A stretch of 6,907 nt of DNA from JBEKEX01 sp050013615 (lineage in GTDB: Bacteria; Chloroflexota; Anaerolineae; Anaerolineales; Anaerolineaceae): contig JBEKEX010000143.1 in assembly GCA_050013615.1 (NCBI GenBank), positions 1-6,907 on the forward strand. The letters are read 5' to 3'. Positions 1-5,818 of this stretch are shown here, one piece after another. The translations under genes were made by a program, and so were the position numbers. The first letter of the stretch is position 1. Each line of letters opens with the position of its first letter. The notes below the pieces were generated by a model that saw only the letters and a program-made list of their open reading frames with translations, did not search any database and was not told where the DNA came from.

Positions 1-918
1 GACGAAAACGTCCTCCATGTCGAGCCGTTCTGTCCTCAACATTACCACCTCGAGTTTTTCCTTTTTGAAACGCTGATCGAGCGTTTTCATCACGGTCTTT
101 ACATTGCCGTTTTCATTGATGATCGACAACCGCAGCCGGTCACCCACCGTGCGCCATTGCTGGATGCCGCCGGTTTCGGTGACCACCCGGCGCATTTCTT
201 TGCGGGGTTTTGCCTTCACCTCAATGATGGAAAAAGGCAGTCTGCTCACCAGTTCTGCCGGCGTCCCGCTGGTGAGGAGATGGCCATCGTACAATATCCC
301 CACCTGGTGGCAGCGTTCCGCCTCGTCCATATACGGGGTGCTCAACATGACGGTGACGCCCTGCTGGACGACATCGGTGAGAATGCGCCACAACTCCTGT
401 CGGGAGACCGGGTCCACGCCGGTGGATGGCTCATCCAATAGCAAAATCTCAGGCGAATGCACCATGGCGCAGGCCAGCGCCAATTTTTTCTTCATGCCGC
501 CTGAAAGTTTGCCAGCCCGCCGATCGCGGAAGGGTTCCAAATGGGTGAATCCCAGCATGTTGGTAATGCGGGATTCTTTATCCGTAGCCGGAACGCGGAA
601 AATATCTGCAAAAAAATTCAGATTTTCGGTGACACTGAGGTCCGGATACAGGCTGAAATTCTGCGGCATATATCCGATCCGCCGGCGCACCTGTTCCGGA
701 TCCTTGCGCACGTCACATCCGGCGATCCAGGCGTCGCCGCCGCTCGGCTCCATCACCGAAGCCAGCATCCGTAAAGCGGTCGTCTTCCCGGCGCCATCCG
801 GTCCGACCAACCCAAAGAGTTGGCCTCTGGGAATTTCCAGGTCAAGATCATGTACAGCCGGTCGATCCGCCCTGGGAAATCGTTTCTGTAGCCCTTTAGC
901 TTTAATCGCAATATCCAT
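1..918 (-). CDS. YbhF-type ABC transporter ATP-binding protein (3' end beyond window)
   Basis: Translating the minus strand from ATG 918-916 gives 306 residues with no stop, running off the left edge. It is a cytoplasmic ABC ATPase that would energise an ABC-2-type export permease. Seen in order: Walker A GPDGAGKT (39-46), Q-loop YMPQNFSLYPDL (83-94), signature LSGGMKKK (138-145), Walker B ILLLDEPS (158-165), D-loop region STGVDP (165-170), then the switch region LSTPYMDEAERC (192-203). The Asp in Walker A and the STPYMDEAERC switch, with Pro where most ABC ATPases have the H-loop His, resemble the first ATPase half of E. coli YbhF. The segment ending RLDMEDVFV matches the C-terminal end of such a domain, so either only a few residues are missing or a second ABC domain follows. 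Upstream, GAGG (930-927) lies 8 nt from the ATG, supporting this start. It is divergent from a two-component operon that probably controls it. The substrate is unknown; drug or lipid export is inference. Confidence 0.93.
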   Translation of the reverse strand, partial: MDIAIKAKGLQKRFPRADRPAVHDLDLEIPRGQLFGLVGPDGAGKTTALRMLASVMEPSGGDAWIAGCDVRKDPEQVRRRIGYMPQNFSLYPDLSVTENLNFFADIFRVPATDKESRITNMLGFTHLEPFRDRRAGKLSGGMKKKLALACAMVHSPEILLLDEPSTGVDPVSRQELWRILTDVVQQGVTVMLSTPYMDEAERCHQVGILYDGHLLTSGTPAELVSRLPFSIIEVKAKPRKEMRRVVTETGGIQQWRTVGDRLRLSIINENGNVKTVMKTLDQRFKKEKLEVVMLRTERLDMEDVFV

Positions 919-937
919 ACTTCGAGCCTCAGTCTCA

Positions 938-966
938 ATTCTATGTGTCAGGCAACCTGCTGACCA
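938..966 (-). promoter_or_regulatory. Candidate promoter of the ABC ATPase gene
   Basis: On the minus strand, TGGTCA (966-961, 4 of 6 matches to TTGACA) is separated by 17 bp from TAGAAT (943-938, 5 of 6 matches to TATAAT). This predicts a start near 931 and a short leader holding the GAGG ribosome binding site. Two inverted repeats overlap the upstream half: GGCAAC/GTTGCC (951-956/967-972) and TGCCG/CGGCA (969-973/976-980). Prediction by eye only. Confidence 0.4.
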
Positions 967-987
967 GTTGCCGACCGGCATAACCCA

Positions 988-1025
988 CGATGACGCGCGT
1001 CATCGAACGAAATGATGCGCGTCAT
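988..1025. promoter_or_regulatory. Paired palindromic operator in the divergent promoter region
   Basis: CGATGACGCGCGTCATCG (988-1005) is a perfect 18-bp palindrome. A second copy of its 14-bp core, ATGATGCGCGTCAT (1012-1025), differs from ATGACGCGCGTCAT (990-1003) at one base. The two centres are 22 bp apart, about two helical turns, so two dimers would sit on the same DNA face. The site lies between the divergent ABC and kinase promoters. The neighbouring NarL/LuxR-type response regulator is the obvious candidate ligand, because such regulators commonly bind inverted repeats of about 18-20 bp as dimers; this pairing is inference. Relative to the predicted kinase start (1078) the centres are near -60 and -82, and relative to the predicted ABC start (931) near -65 and -87. 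Both arrangements suit activation better than steric repression. Confidence 0.7.
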
Positions 1026-1042
1026 CGACCATCGCTCGGCGG

Positions 1043-1071
1043 ATAACAAATGTGGACTGCTATGGTATGAT
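1043..1071 (+). promoter_or_regulatory. Candidate extended -10 promoter for the kinase-regulator operon
   Basis: ATAACA (1043-1048, 4 of 6 matches to TTGACA) is followed after exactly 17 bp by TATGAT (1066-1071). TG at 1063-1064, one base before it, forms an extended -10 element. Transcription would start at about 1077-1079, on or beside the kinase ATG at 1078, which implies a leaderless mRNA. Confidence 0.5.
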
Positions 1072-1077
1072 GAATCC

Positions 1078-2331
1078 ATGAATAAGGAAATCGAACCGGG
1101 GCTGTTACAGGTTTTCCGCTACTTTTCCAGCGCCGAATTATGCTATTTTTCCATCCTGATCCTGTATTCAGCCTTGCAGACGGGCCAGGGATTTGCCGCC
1201 GTCCAGATCCAGTGGTATCTGAACTTCGCCAATAACTTGTTGCTATTCATTTACCTTTCGTTACCCAGTCTGCATCGGCGCCTGGGACGTTTCTATCTGC
1301 CGATCGCCCTGAGCTTGGCGGCCGCCATTCCCGTGCTCAGTAATTTGGTTTTCCTCACTCCCCAAAGTACCTGGCAAAATGTGGTCGAGCCGACCTGGCT
1401 CCTGGTGCCGACTCTCCTCGTGATTGCCGTATTGCTGGCCTGGCAGTACACCTTTTTGGCCGTTTTGGCCTTCACTGCCGGAGCCGCCCTCATTGAGCTC
1501 ATTGTGGTTTATTCGCTGGTCGGTCAGATCAATGCAGATACGCTACCCATCGTAGGGTTGCCCCTGGTACAGGCATTTACATTCGGTATGATCGGTTACA
1601 TCGTCTCCCGCATGGTCGCCATCCAACGCGCCCAGCGCCGGGAACTAATCCGCACCAACGTCATGCTCAGCCAGCATGCCGCCACGCTCGAACAGCTCAC
1701 CTTGAGCCGGGAACGCAACCGCCTGGCGCGTGAACTGCACGACACGCTGGCGCACACCTTGAGCGGACAGGCGGTCAACCTGGAAGCTACCAAGCTCATG
1801 CTTGCATCGGGACAGCCCGAGGTCGAAGCCATGCTGGATCAAGCCCTGGTGACCACCCGGAATGGACTGGCTGAAGTGCGCCGGGCGTTGAAAGACCTGC
1901 GTTCCCAGACCGTCGAAGACCTGGGACTACCGCTGGCGATCCGTAACCTGGCCATGGAGGCTGCGGCGCGCGCTAATTTTGCCATCGATCTGGAAGTTGC
2001 CGCTGACCTTCCCCGCCTGGATACCGAAGTGGAACATGCCGTTTACCGCATTGCCCAAGAATCACTGGCCAACGTGGTCAATCATGCCAACGCCAGGCAG
2101 GTCAATCTGCAATTGGCAGTCGAAGCCGGGATGCTGAAATTAACCATCACCGATGACGGACAAGGGGTCGATCTGGACAAAATCGATTATGGCAGCAAGC
2201 ATGGGCTGCTGGGGATGAAAGAGCGCGCCACCATGGTGCATGGAAACCTGGAGGTGAATAGCCGCACGGGTGCGGGAACAACGGTCTGTTTCTCGCTGGA
2301 GGTGAAAGATGATCAGAGTTTTGATCTGTGA
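1078..2331 (+). CDS. NarX/DesK-type membrane sensor histidine kinase
   Basis: A 417-residue sensor kinase that autophosphorylates on His and passes the phosphate to the adjacent regulator. Residues of about 19-177 contain roughly six hydrophobic membrane helices with no large external domain, so sensing is probably within the membrane. A linker helix (about 180-215) leads to a HisKA_3 dimerisation box, RLARELHDTLAHTLSG, with the phosphoacceptor His at 221. The HATPase_c domain shows an N box with RIAQESLANVVNHA (about 324-337), a G1 box DDGQGVD (359-365) and a G2 region HGLLGMKERA (375-384) followed by TGAGTTV. This is the HPK7/NarX class. The frame extends upstream to ATG 1012, but that codon lies inside the palindromic operator and its 22-residue extension is not protein-like. 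ATG 1078 gives MNKEIEPGLL and sits at the predicted transcription start. No Shine-Dalgarno sequence is visible, consistent with leaderless translation. The signal is unknown; membrane state or a lipophilic compound is inference. Confidence 0.93.
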   Translation: MNKEIEPGLLQVFRYFSSAELCYFSILILYSALQTGQGFAAVQIQWYLNFANNLLLFIYLSLPSLHRRLGRFYLPIALSLAAAIPVLSNLVFLTPQSTWQNVVEPTWLLVPTLLVIAVLLAWQYTFLAVLAFTAGAALIELIVVYSLVGQINADTLPIVGLPLVQAFTFGMIGYIVSRMVAIQRAQRRELIRTNVMLSQHAATLEQLTLSRERNRLARELHDTLAHTLSGQAVNLEATKLMLASGQPEVEAMLDQALVTTRNGLAEVRRALKDLRSQTVEDLGLPLAIRNLAMEAAARANFAIDLEVAADLPRLDTEVEHAVYRIAQESLANVVNHANARQVNLQLAVEAGMLKLTITDDGQGVDLDKIDYGSKHGLLGMKERATMVHGNLEVNSRTGAGTTVCFSLEVKDDQSFDL

Positions 2332-2962
2332 CGATCAAGCCATTGTCTGTGAAGGCCTGTCGAAAATTTTGAGCACCGATGCGGAGATCGAAGTGGTCGG
2401 CACAGCCCAGGATGGCGCCGAAGTGGTGGAGATGGTTTCAAAAACCCAACCAGACCTGGTGCTGATGGACCTGAAAATGCCGGGCGTCAACGGTATCACC
2501 GCCACGCGTAAGATCCACGAACAATTTCCCTCCGTCGCCGTGCTGGTGTTGACCACCTACGACGATGACGAATGGGTCTTCGATGCGCTCCATAGCGGAG
2601 CAGCCGGCTATTTGCTGAAAGATACCCCGCCCAAGAATCTGATCGAGTCGATCAAAGGCACAGTCGCCAAAAAAGTGTTCCTCGATCCCGCCATTGCCGG
2701 CAAGATCCTGGATGATTACCAGCGTCGTCCTGCGGCCAATCCGCCTTCCACCAACTTCCGCCTGAATGAGCGCGACCAGGAATTGCTCAAACTGCTGGCC
2801 TGCGGGCTGACCAATGCCGAGATCGCCCAGCAACTTTTCCTCTCCGAAGGCACCATCCGGAATTACACCAGTGAATTGTTCAAGAAATTGAACGTCTCCG
2901 ACCGCACCCAAGCCGTGGTCGCCGCACTGCGCTATGGGTTGGTAGATCTCAAAGATATTTAG
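2309..2962 (+). CDS. NarL/LuxR-family DNA-binding response regulator
   Basis: A complete 217-residue cytoplasmic transcription regulator, partner of the preceding kinase. The receiver domain (about 1-120) has the acidic pair Asp8-Asp9, phosphoacceptor Asp54 in VLMDLKMPG, the switch Thr at 82-83 (VLVLTTYDDD) and Lys104 in YLLKDTPP. A linker of about 30 residues leads to a GerE/LuxR-type helix-turn-helix (about 151-215) with LNERDQELLKLLACGLTNAE, then EIAQQLFLSEGTIRNYTSEL containing the recognition helix, then FKKLNVSDRTQAV. The start is fixed by GGAGGTG (2298-2304) with GGAGG 6 nt from the ATG. The gene begins 20 nt before the kinase stop codon starts, so translation is probably coupled. The GTIRNY recognition-helix type recalls DesR/LiaR-like regulators of envelope stress. 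The paired palindromes at 988-1025 are its probable binding sites, which would make the operon autoregulated. Confidence 0.95.
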   Translation: MIRVLICDDQAIVCEGLSKILSTDAEIEVVGTAQDGAEVVEMVSKTQPDLVLMDLKMPGVNGITATRKIHEQFPSVAVLVLTTYDDDEWVFDALHSGAAGYLLKDTPPKNLIESIKGTVAKKVFLDPAIAGKILDDYQRRPAANPPSTNFRLNERDQELLKLLACGLTNAEIAQQLFLSEGTIRNYTSELFKKLNVSDRTQAVVAALRYGLVDLKDI

Positions 2963-3015
2963 TTACTCCCCCATTATTGAACAATATCCCGACATTACTA
3001 TCAGTACAGGTTGCG

Positions 3016-3606
3016 CTACTTTAACCCCAGCTTTTCACCTCTTTCCAGGAGTGCCACAGCTTCCTTGACACGTTGTGCACGCGTCTCCGGCCGCTTGGCC
3101 ATCACGATCCACAAGATGTAGCGCTTTCGGAAGCTCGGCGCCAATTGTTCGAAGTTCTTGAGTGCCGCGGCATTCTGCTCCAATGCCGATTGCAACTCGG
3201 CCGGCACCTCATCCCCCACTTTGGGCGGCCCAAAGACTTTGTCCCATTGTCCATTAGCCTTGGCCGTTTCGATGAGGGCCATCCCTGCCGGCGTCATGCG
3301 GCCCGTGGCGATCAATTGCGCAACGCGGCGCTTGTTGATCTCCGACCACTGGCTGGTCTCCTTGCGCGGCGTGAATTTGCGGGCATAACGCTGCTCGTCG
3401 AGCTTCTTGATGACACTATCCACCCAGCCGTAGCACAGCGCTTCATCCAGCGCGCCGTCATAATCGAATGTCTGGTCACTGAGGCCTTTCTTGTAGAACA
3501 CCAGCCAGATCTCACTCTCTGCGGCGTGATGGCTCGCGAGCCATTCCCGCCATTGTTCGACGGTCTTGCAGTAAAGTTGCTGCAAGTCGGAAGATTTTTC
3601 AACCAT
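3016..3606 (-). CDS. YdeI/OmdA-family protein (bacteriocin-protection/OmpD-associated family)
   Basis: A 196-residue soluble protein with no signal peptide or membrane segment. Recognisable family blocks are ESEIWLVFYKKG (30-41), DEALCYGWVDSVIKKLD (54-70), RYARKFTPRK with a downstream SQWSEINKRRV (73-95), GRMTPAG (102-108) and the C-terminal FRKRYILWIVMAKRPETRAQ (159-178). This is the Pfam OmdA (YdeI or OmpD-associated) architecture at normal length. Its biochemical role is not established; the family name comes from links to bacteriocin or antimicrobial-peptide resistance in a few members, so no specific function should be read into it. GAGG (3616-3613) lies 6 nt upstream of the ATG. The gene is convergent to the response regulator with a 53-bp gap and no strong terminator between them. 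It is probably an independent unit; I see no convincing promoter. Confidence 0.88.
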   Translation of the reverse strand: MVEKSSDLQQLYCKTVEQWREWLASHHAAESEIWLVFYKKGLSDQTFDYDGALDEALCYGWVDSVIKKLDEQRYARKFTPRKETSQWSEINKRRVAQLIATGRMTPAGMALIETAKANGQWDKVFGPPKVGDEVPAELQSALEQNAAALKNFEQLAPSFRKRYILWIVMAKRPETRAQRVKEAVALLERGEKLGLK

Positions 3607-3650
3607 CGATAACCTCGCGATAACGTTGATTTACCTTATAGATTTTACAC

Positions 3651-3702
3651 CTACCGCTTGGTAGGGGTGAGGCGATGCTTCGCCCCTACGAGCCGACGTA
3701 GG
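3651..3702. repeat. Cluster of overlapping GTAG...CTAC hairpins upstream of dnaK
   Basis: The main hairpin is a 13-bp stem, GTAGGGGTGAGGC (3661-3673) against GCTTCGCCCCTAC (3677-3689), with a 3-nt loop GAT and two G-U wobbles in the plus-strand RNA. Two shorter stems share its ends and cannot form with it at full length: CTACC/GGTAG (3651-3655/3660-3664) and CCTACG/CGTAGG (3685-3690/3697-3702). GC-rich GTAG-ended hairpins of this kind are common as dispersed intergenic repeats in Chloroflexota and cyanobacteria, and GTAG is also the tetranucleotide associated with REP elements mobilised by RAYT transposases. Whether this one is such an element cannot be told from one window. It could also act as a terminator or transcription boundary between the ydeI-like gene and dnaK. 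Confidence 0.6.
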
Positions 3703-3703
3703 T

Positions 3704-3731
3704 TTGCGACTCAGAAACATTCTTACATAAT
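3704..3731 (+). promoter_or_regulatory. Weak candidate promoter of dnaK
   Basis: TTGCGA (3704-3709) and CATAAT (3726-3731) are spaced by 16 bp, with 4 and 5 matches to the sigma-70-type consensus respectively. The predicted start near 3738 would leave a leader of about 128 nt containing the inverted repeat at 3794-3844. No CIRCE or HAIR heat-shock operator is visible in 3607-3865. Confidence 0.25.
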
Positions 3732-3793
3732 TCAGACCATTCGCTAATGTCGTTCTATCACTCATCGCTTACCCTTATTACCAGAAAGAAACC

Positions 3794-3844
3794 TTGCGCC
3801 GGTGCTTCACCAACAGGCTAGAACTGCTGTACTAGCCGGCGCAA
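3794..3844 (+). promoter_or_regulatory. Inverted repeat / structured leader before dnaK
   Basis: TTGCGCCGG (3794-3802) and CCGGCGCAA (3836-3844) are perfect 9-bp arms separated by 33 nt. A second stem, GGCTAG (3816-3821) with CTAGCC (3832-3837), competes for the right arm by two bases. The right arm ends 7 nt before the dnaK ribosome binding region GAAGGAGAG (3851-3859). It may be an RNA structure affecting translation or a DNA operator; neither role is shown by sequence alone. Confidence 0.5.
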
Positions 3845-3865
3845 ATGTATGAAGGAGAGATTACC

Positions 3866-5764
3866 ATGTCCAAGATTATTGGTATAGATTTGGGCACCAC
3901 CAACAGCGTTGTCGCCGTCATGGAAGGCGGCCAACCGACCGTGATCACCACGGCCGAAGGCTCACGCCTCTGCCCATCGGTGGTTGCCTTTAGTAAAAAT
4001 GGAGAACGTCTGGTTGGCCAGGCTGCCAAGCGGCAGGCCGTGGTCAATTCCGAGAACACCGTCTCTTCCATCAAGCGCTTCATGGGCCGCCGCTACGACG
4101 ACGTCGAACAGGAGCGCCGCATGGTGCCTTATAACGTGGTGAAAGGCCCCCTCGGTGAAGCGCGGGTGAAGATCCCGGTCAACAACCGCGAATACTCGCC
4201 GCAGGAGATCTCGGCGCAGATCCTGGCCAAACTCAAGACCGACGCCGAAAATTACCTCGGCGAACCGGTGACCCAGGCCGTCATCACCGTGCCGGCTTAT
4301 TTCAACGACAGCCAGCGCCAGGCCACCAAGGATGCCGGCAAGATCGCCGGCCTCGAAGTGCTACGCATCATCAATGAGCCGACGGCGTCTGCCCTGGCCT
4401 ATGGCCTGGACAAAAAAGAGAACGAGAAGATCCTCGTCTTTGATCTGGGCGGCGGCACGTTCGATGTCTCCATCCTCGAAGTGGGCGGCGGCGTCTTCGA
4501 AGTGCGCGCCACCAACGGCGATACGCACCTGGGCGGCGACGATTGGGACGCAGTGGTAGTCAACTGGATCGTCGACGAGTTCAAGAAAGAGCAAGGCATC
4601 GACCTGCGCCAGGACCGCCAGGCGCTACAACGCCTGCGTGAGGCTGCCGAAAAGGCCAAGATCGAGCTTTCCACTTTGATGGAGACCGAGATCAACCTGC
4701 CCTACATCACGGCCGATGCCAGCGGCCCCAAGCACTTGCTGCTCAAGCTCAGCCGCTCGAAATTCGAGCAGATGACTGCCGCGCTGCTGGAGCGCTGCAA
4801 GGCGCCGTTCGAAGCTGCCCTGAAAGACGCCAACCTCGCCCCTAGCGACCTGGATGAGATCGTGCTGGTGGGCGGCTCCATCCGCATGCCCGCCGTGCAA
4901 CAGCTGGTGCAATCGTTTACCAACAAAGAGCCCAACAAGAGCGTCAATCCCGACGAAGTGGTGGCCGTGGGCGCCGCCATCCAGGCCGGCGTACTCTCAG
5001 GCCAGGTGAAGGACGTGCTGCTGCTGGACGTTACCCCGCTCAGCCTGGGCGTCGAAACCATGGGCGGTATGATGACCCCCGTGATCGAGCGCAACACCAC
5101 CATCCCAGCCAAGAAGTCACAAATCTTCAGCACAGCCGAAGATAGCCAGACCGCCGTCGATGTGCACGTGCTGCAGGGCGAGCGGCCCATGGCCGCCGAC
5201 AACATGAGCCTGGGACGCTTCCGCCTGGAAGGCATTGTGCCCGCCCCGCGCGGTATGCCGCAAGTGGAAGTAACTTTCGATATCGATGCCAATGGCATCC
5301 TCAACGTCACAGCACGGGATCAGGCCACCGGCAAGGAACAGAAAGTGACCATCACTTCCTCCACCAACCTGAGCAAGAGTGATATCGAGCGCATGGTTCA
5401 GGAAGCCAAGCACAACGAGGATGTGGATCGCCAGCAGCGCAGTCTGGCCGAGGCCCGCAACCTGGCAGACAATATGATCTATTCTATCGAAAAGCTGTTC
5501 AAGGAGCATGCCAGCCTGCCGGATTCGCTGCACAGCAGCGTGGAAGGCAAGGTCGGCGAATTGCGCCAGGCCATGAGTGGCAGCGATCTCGATCGCATTC
5601 AGAGCCTGTCACGTGAGCTGGAACAAATGGCCGGCCAGTTGCAGTCGCCGGTTGGCGCTACACCCTCGGGTGCTTCACCGTCAGGTGCCAACCAGAATAG
5701 CAATACCGGAAAGCAAGGCGATTCTGGTGATGGCGTCGTCGAGGGCGAATATCGTCCTCTCTAA
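3866..5764 (+). CDS. dnaK: Hsp70 chaperone DnaK
   Basis: A complete 632-residue cytoplasmic ATP-dependent chaperone that binds unfolded peptides with DnaJ and GrpE. The nucleotide-binding domain shows IGIDLGTTNS (5-14), Lys70 in SSIKRFMG, VPAYFNDSQRQATKDAG (142-158), INEPTASALAYGLDKK (169-184), VFDLGGGTFDVS (191-202) with the Thr equivalent to E. coli Thr199, GDTHLGGDD (218-226) and VLVGGSIRMP (333-342). The linker VKDVLLLDVTPLSLG (381-395) joins the beta substrate-binding domain (to about 500), a helical lid (about 505-592) and a Ser/Gly/Asn-rich tail ending DGVVEGEYRPL. The extended NBD typical of Gram-negative-type DnaK is present. The start is ATG 3866: AAGGAG (3852-3857) is 8 nt upstream, and the earlier in-frame ATG 3845 would overlap the binding site. 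The usual VGGSTRMP/VGGQTRMP Thr is Ile339 here, and the tail lacks the common FxEV ending. No grpE or dnaJ is adjacent. Confidence 0.98.
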   Translation: MSKIIGIDLGTTNSVVAVMEGGQPTVITTAEGSRLCPSVVAFSKNGERLVGQAAKRQAVVNSENTVSSIKRFMGRRYDDVEQERRMVPYNVVKGPLGEARVKIPVNNREYSPQEISAQILAKLKTDAENYLGEPVTQAVITVPAYFNDSQRQATKDAGKIAGLEVLRIINEPTASALAYGLDKKENEKILVFDLGGGTFDVSILEVGGGVFEVRATNGDTHLGGDDWDAVVVNWIVDEFKKEQGIDLRQDRQALQRLREAAEKAKIELSTLMETEINLPYITADASGPKHLLLKLSRSKFEQMTAALLERCKAPFEAALKDANLAPSDLDEIVLVGGSIRMPAVQQLVQSFTNKEPNKSVNPDEVVAVGAAIQAGVLSGQVKDVLLLDVTPLSLGVETMGGMMTPVIERNTTIPAKKSQIFSTAEDSQTAVDVHVLQGERPMAADNMSLGRFRLEGIVPAPRGMPQVEVTFDIDANGILNVTARDQATGKEQKVTITSSTNLSKSDIERMVQEAKHNEDVDRQQRSLAEARNLADNMIYSIEKLFKEHASLPDSLHSSVEGKVGELRQAMSGSDLDRIQSLSRELEQMAGQLQSPVGATPSGASPSGANQNSNTGKQGDSGDGVVEGEYRPL

Positions 5765-5770
5765 AAATAC

Positions 5771-5818
5771 GTAGAGGCGGACCGATGATCCTGTTACCAG
5801 GGTACGGTCCGCCTCTAC
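5771..5818. repeat. Perfect 14-bp GTAG...CTAC hairpin after dnaK
   Basis: GTAGAGGCGGACCG (5771-5784) is perfectly complementary to CGGTCCGCCTCTAC (5805-5818). The 20-nt loop can form a small stem of its own (CCTG 5790-5793 with CAGG 5798-5801). It begins 6 nt after the dnaK stop. The strong stem could end dnaK transcription or protect its 3' end, but only a short, interrupted T stretch follows, so it is not a textbook intrinsic terminator. Its ends match those of the hairpin at 3661-3689, suggesting the same class of intergenic repeat. Confidence 0.65.

Noticed and set aside
104..1015. 303-codon plus-strand open frame
   Set aside because: It is antisense to the ABC ATPase, which has all the ABC motifs. 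The product is rich in Arg and Ser, resembles no family and runs through the operator region.
1012..1077. Earlier in-frame start of the histidine kinase
   Set aside because: The ATG lies inside the second palindrome and upstream of the predicted promoter, and the extra 22 residues do not look like a natural N-terminus.
2963..3015. Bidirectional terminator between the regulator and the YdeI-like gene
   Set aside because: Only a 5-bp AT-rich stem (TATTG AA CAATA) is visible, too weak and without a T tract.
3073..3612. 179-codon plus-strand frame opposite the YdeI-like gene
   Set aside because: It is a shadow of the minus-strand gene, whose protein matches a known family over its whole length.
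3607..3624. Tandem CGATAAC repeats upstream of the YdeI-like gene
   Set aside because: Two 7-bp copies 11 bp apart around the ribosome binding site are too short to separate from chance.
3845..3865. Earlier ATG for dnaK
   Set aside because: It lies before the Shine-Dalgarno sequence that serves ATG 3866; DnaK proteins begin with MxKIIGIDLG-like sequences.
3607..3865. CIRCE (TTAGCACTC-N9-GAGTGCTAA) or HAIR element upstream of dnaK
   Set aside because: Only scattered fragments such as CACTC and GCTAA occur, not in inverted arrangement.
4702..5310. 202-codon minus-strand frame inside dnaK
   Set aside because: It is an antisense shadow of a strongly conserved gene with low-complexity Ser/Thr-rich composition.
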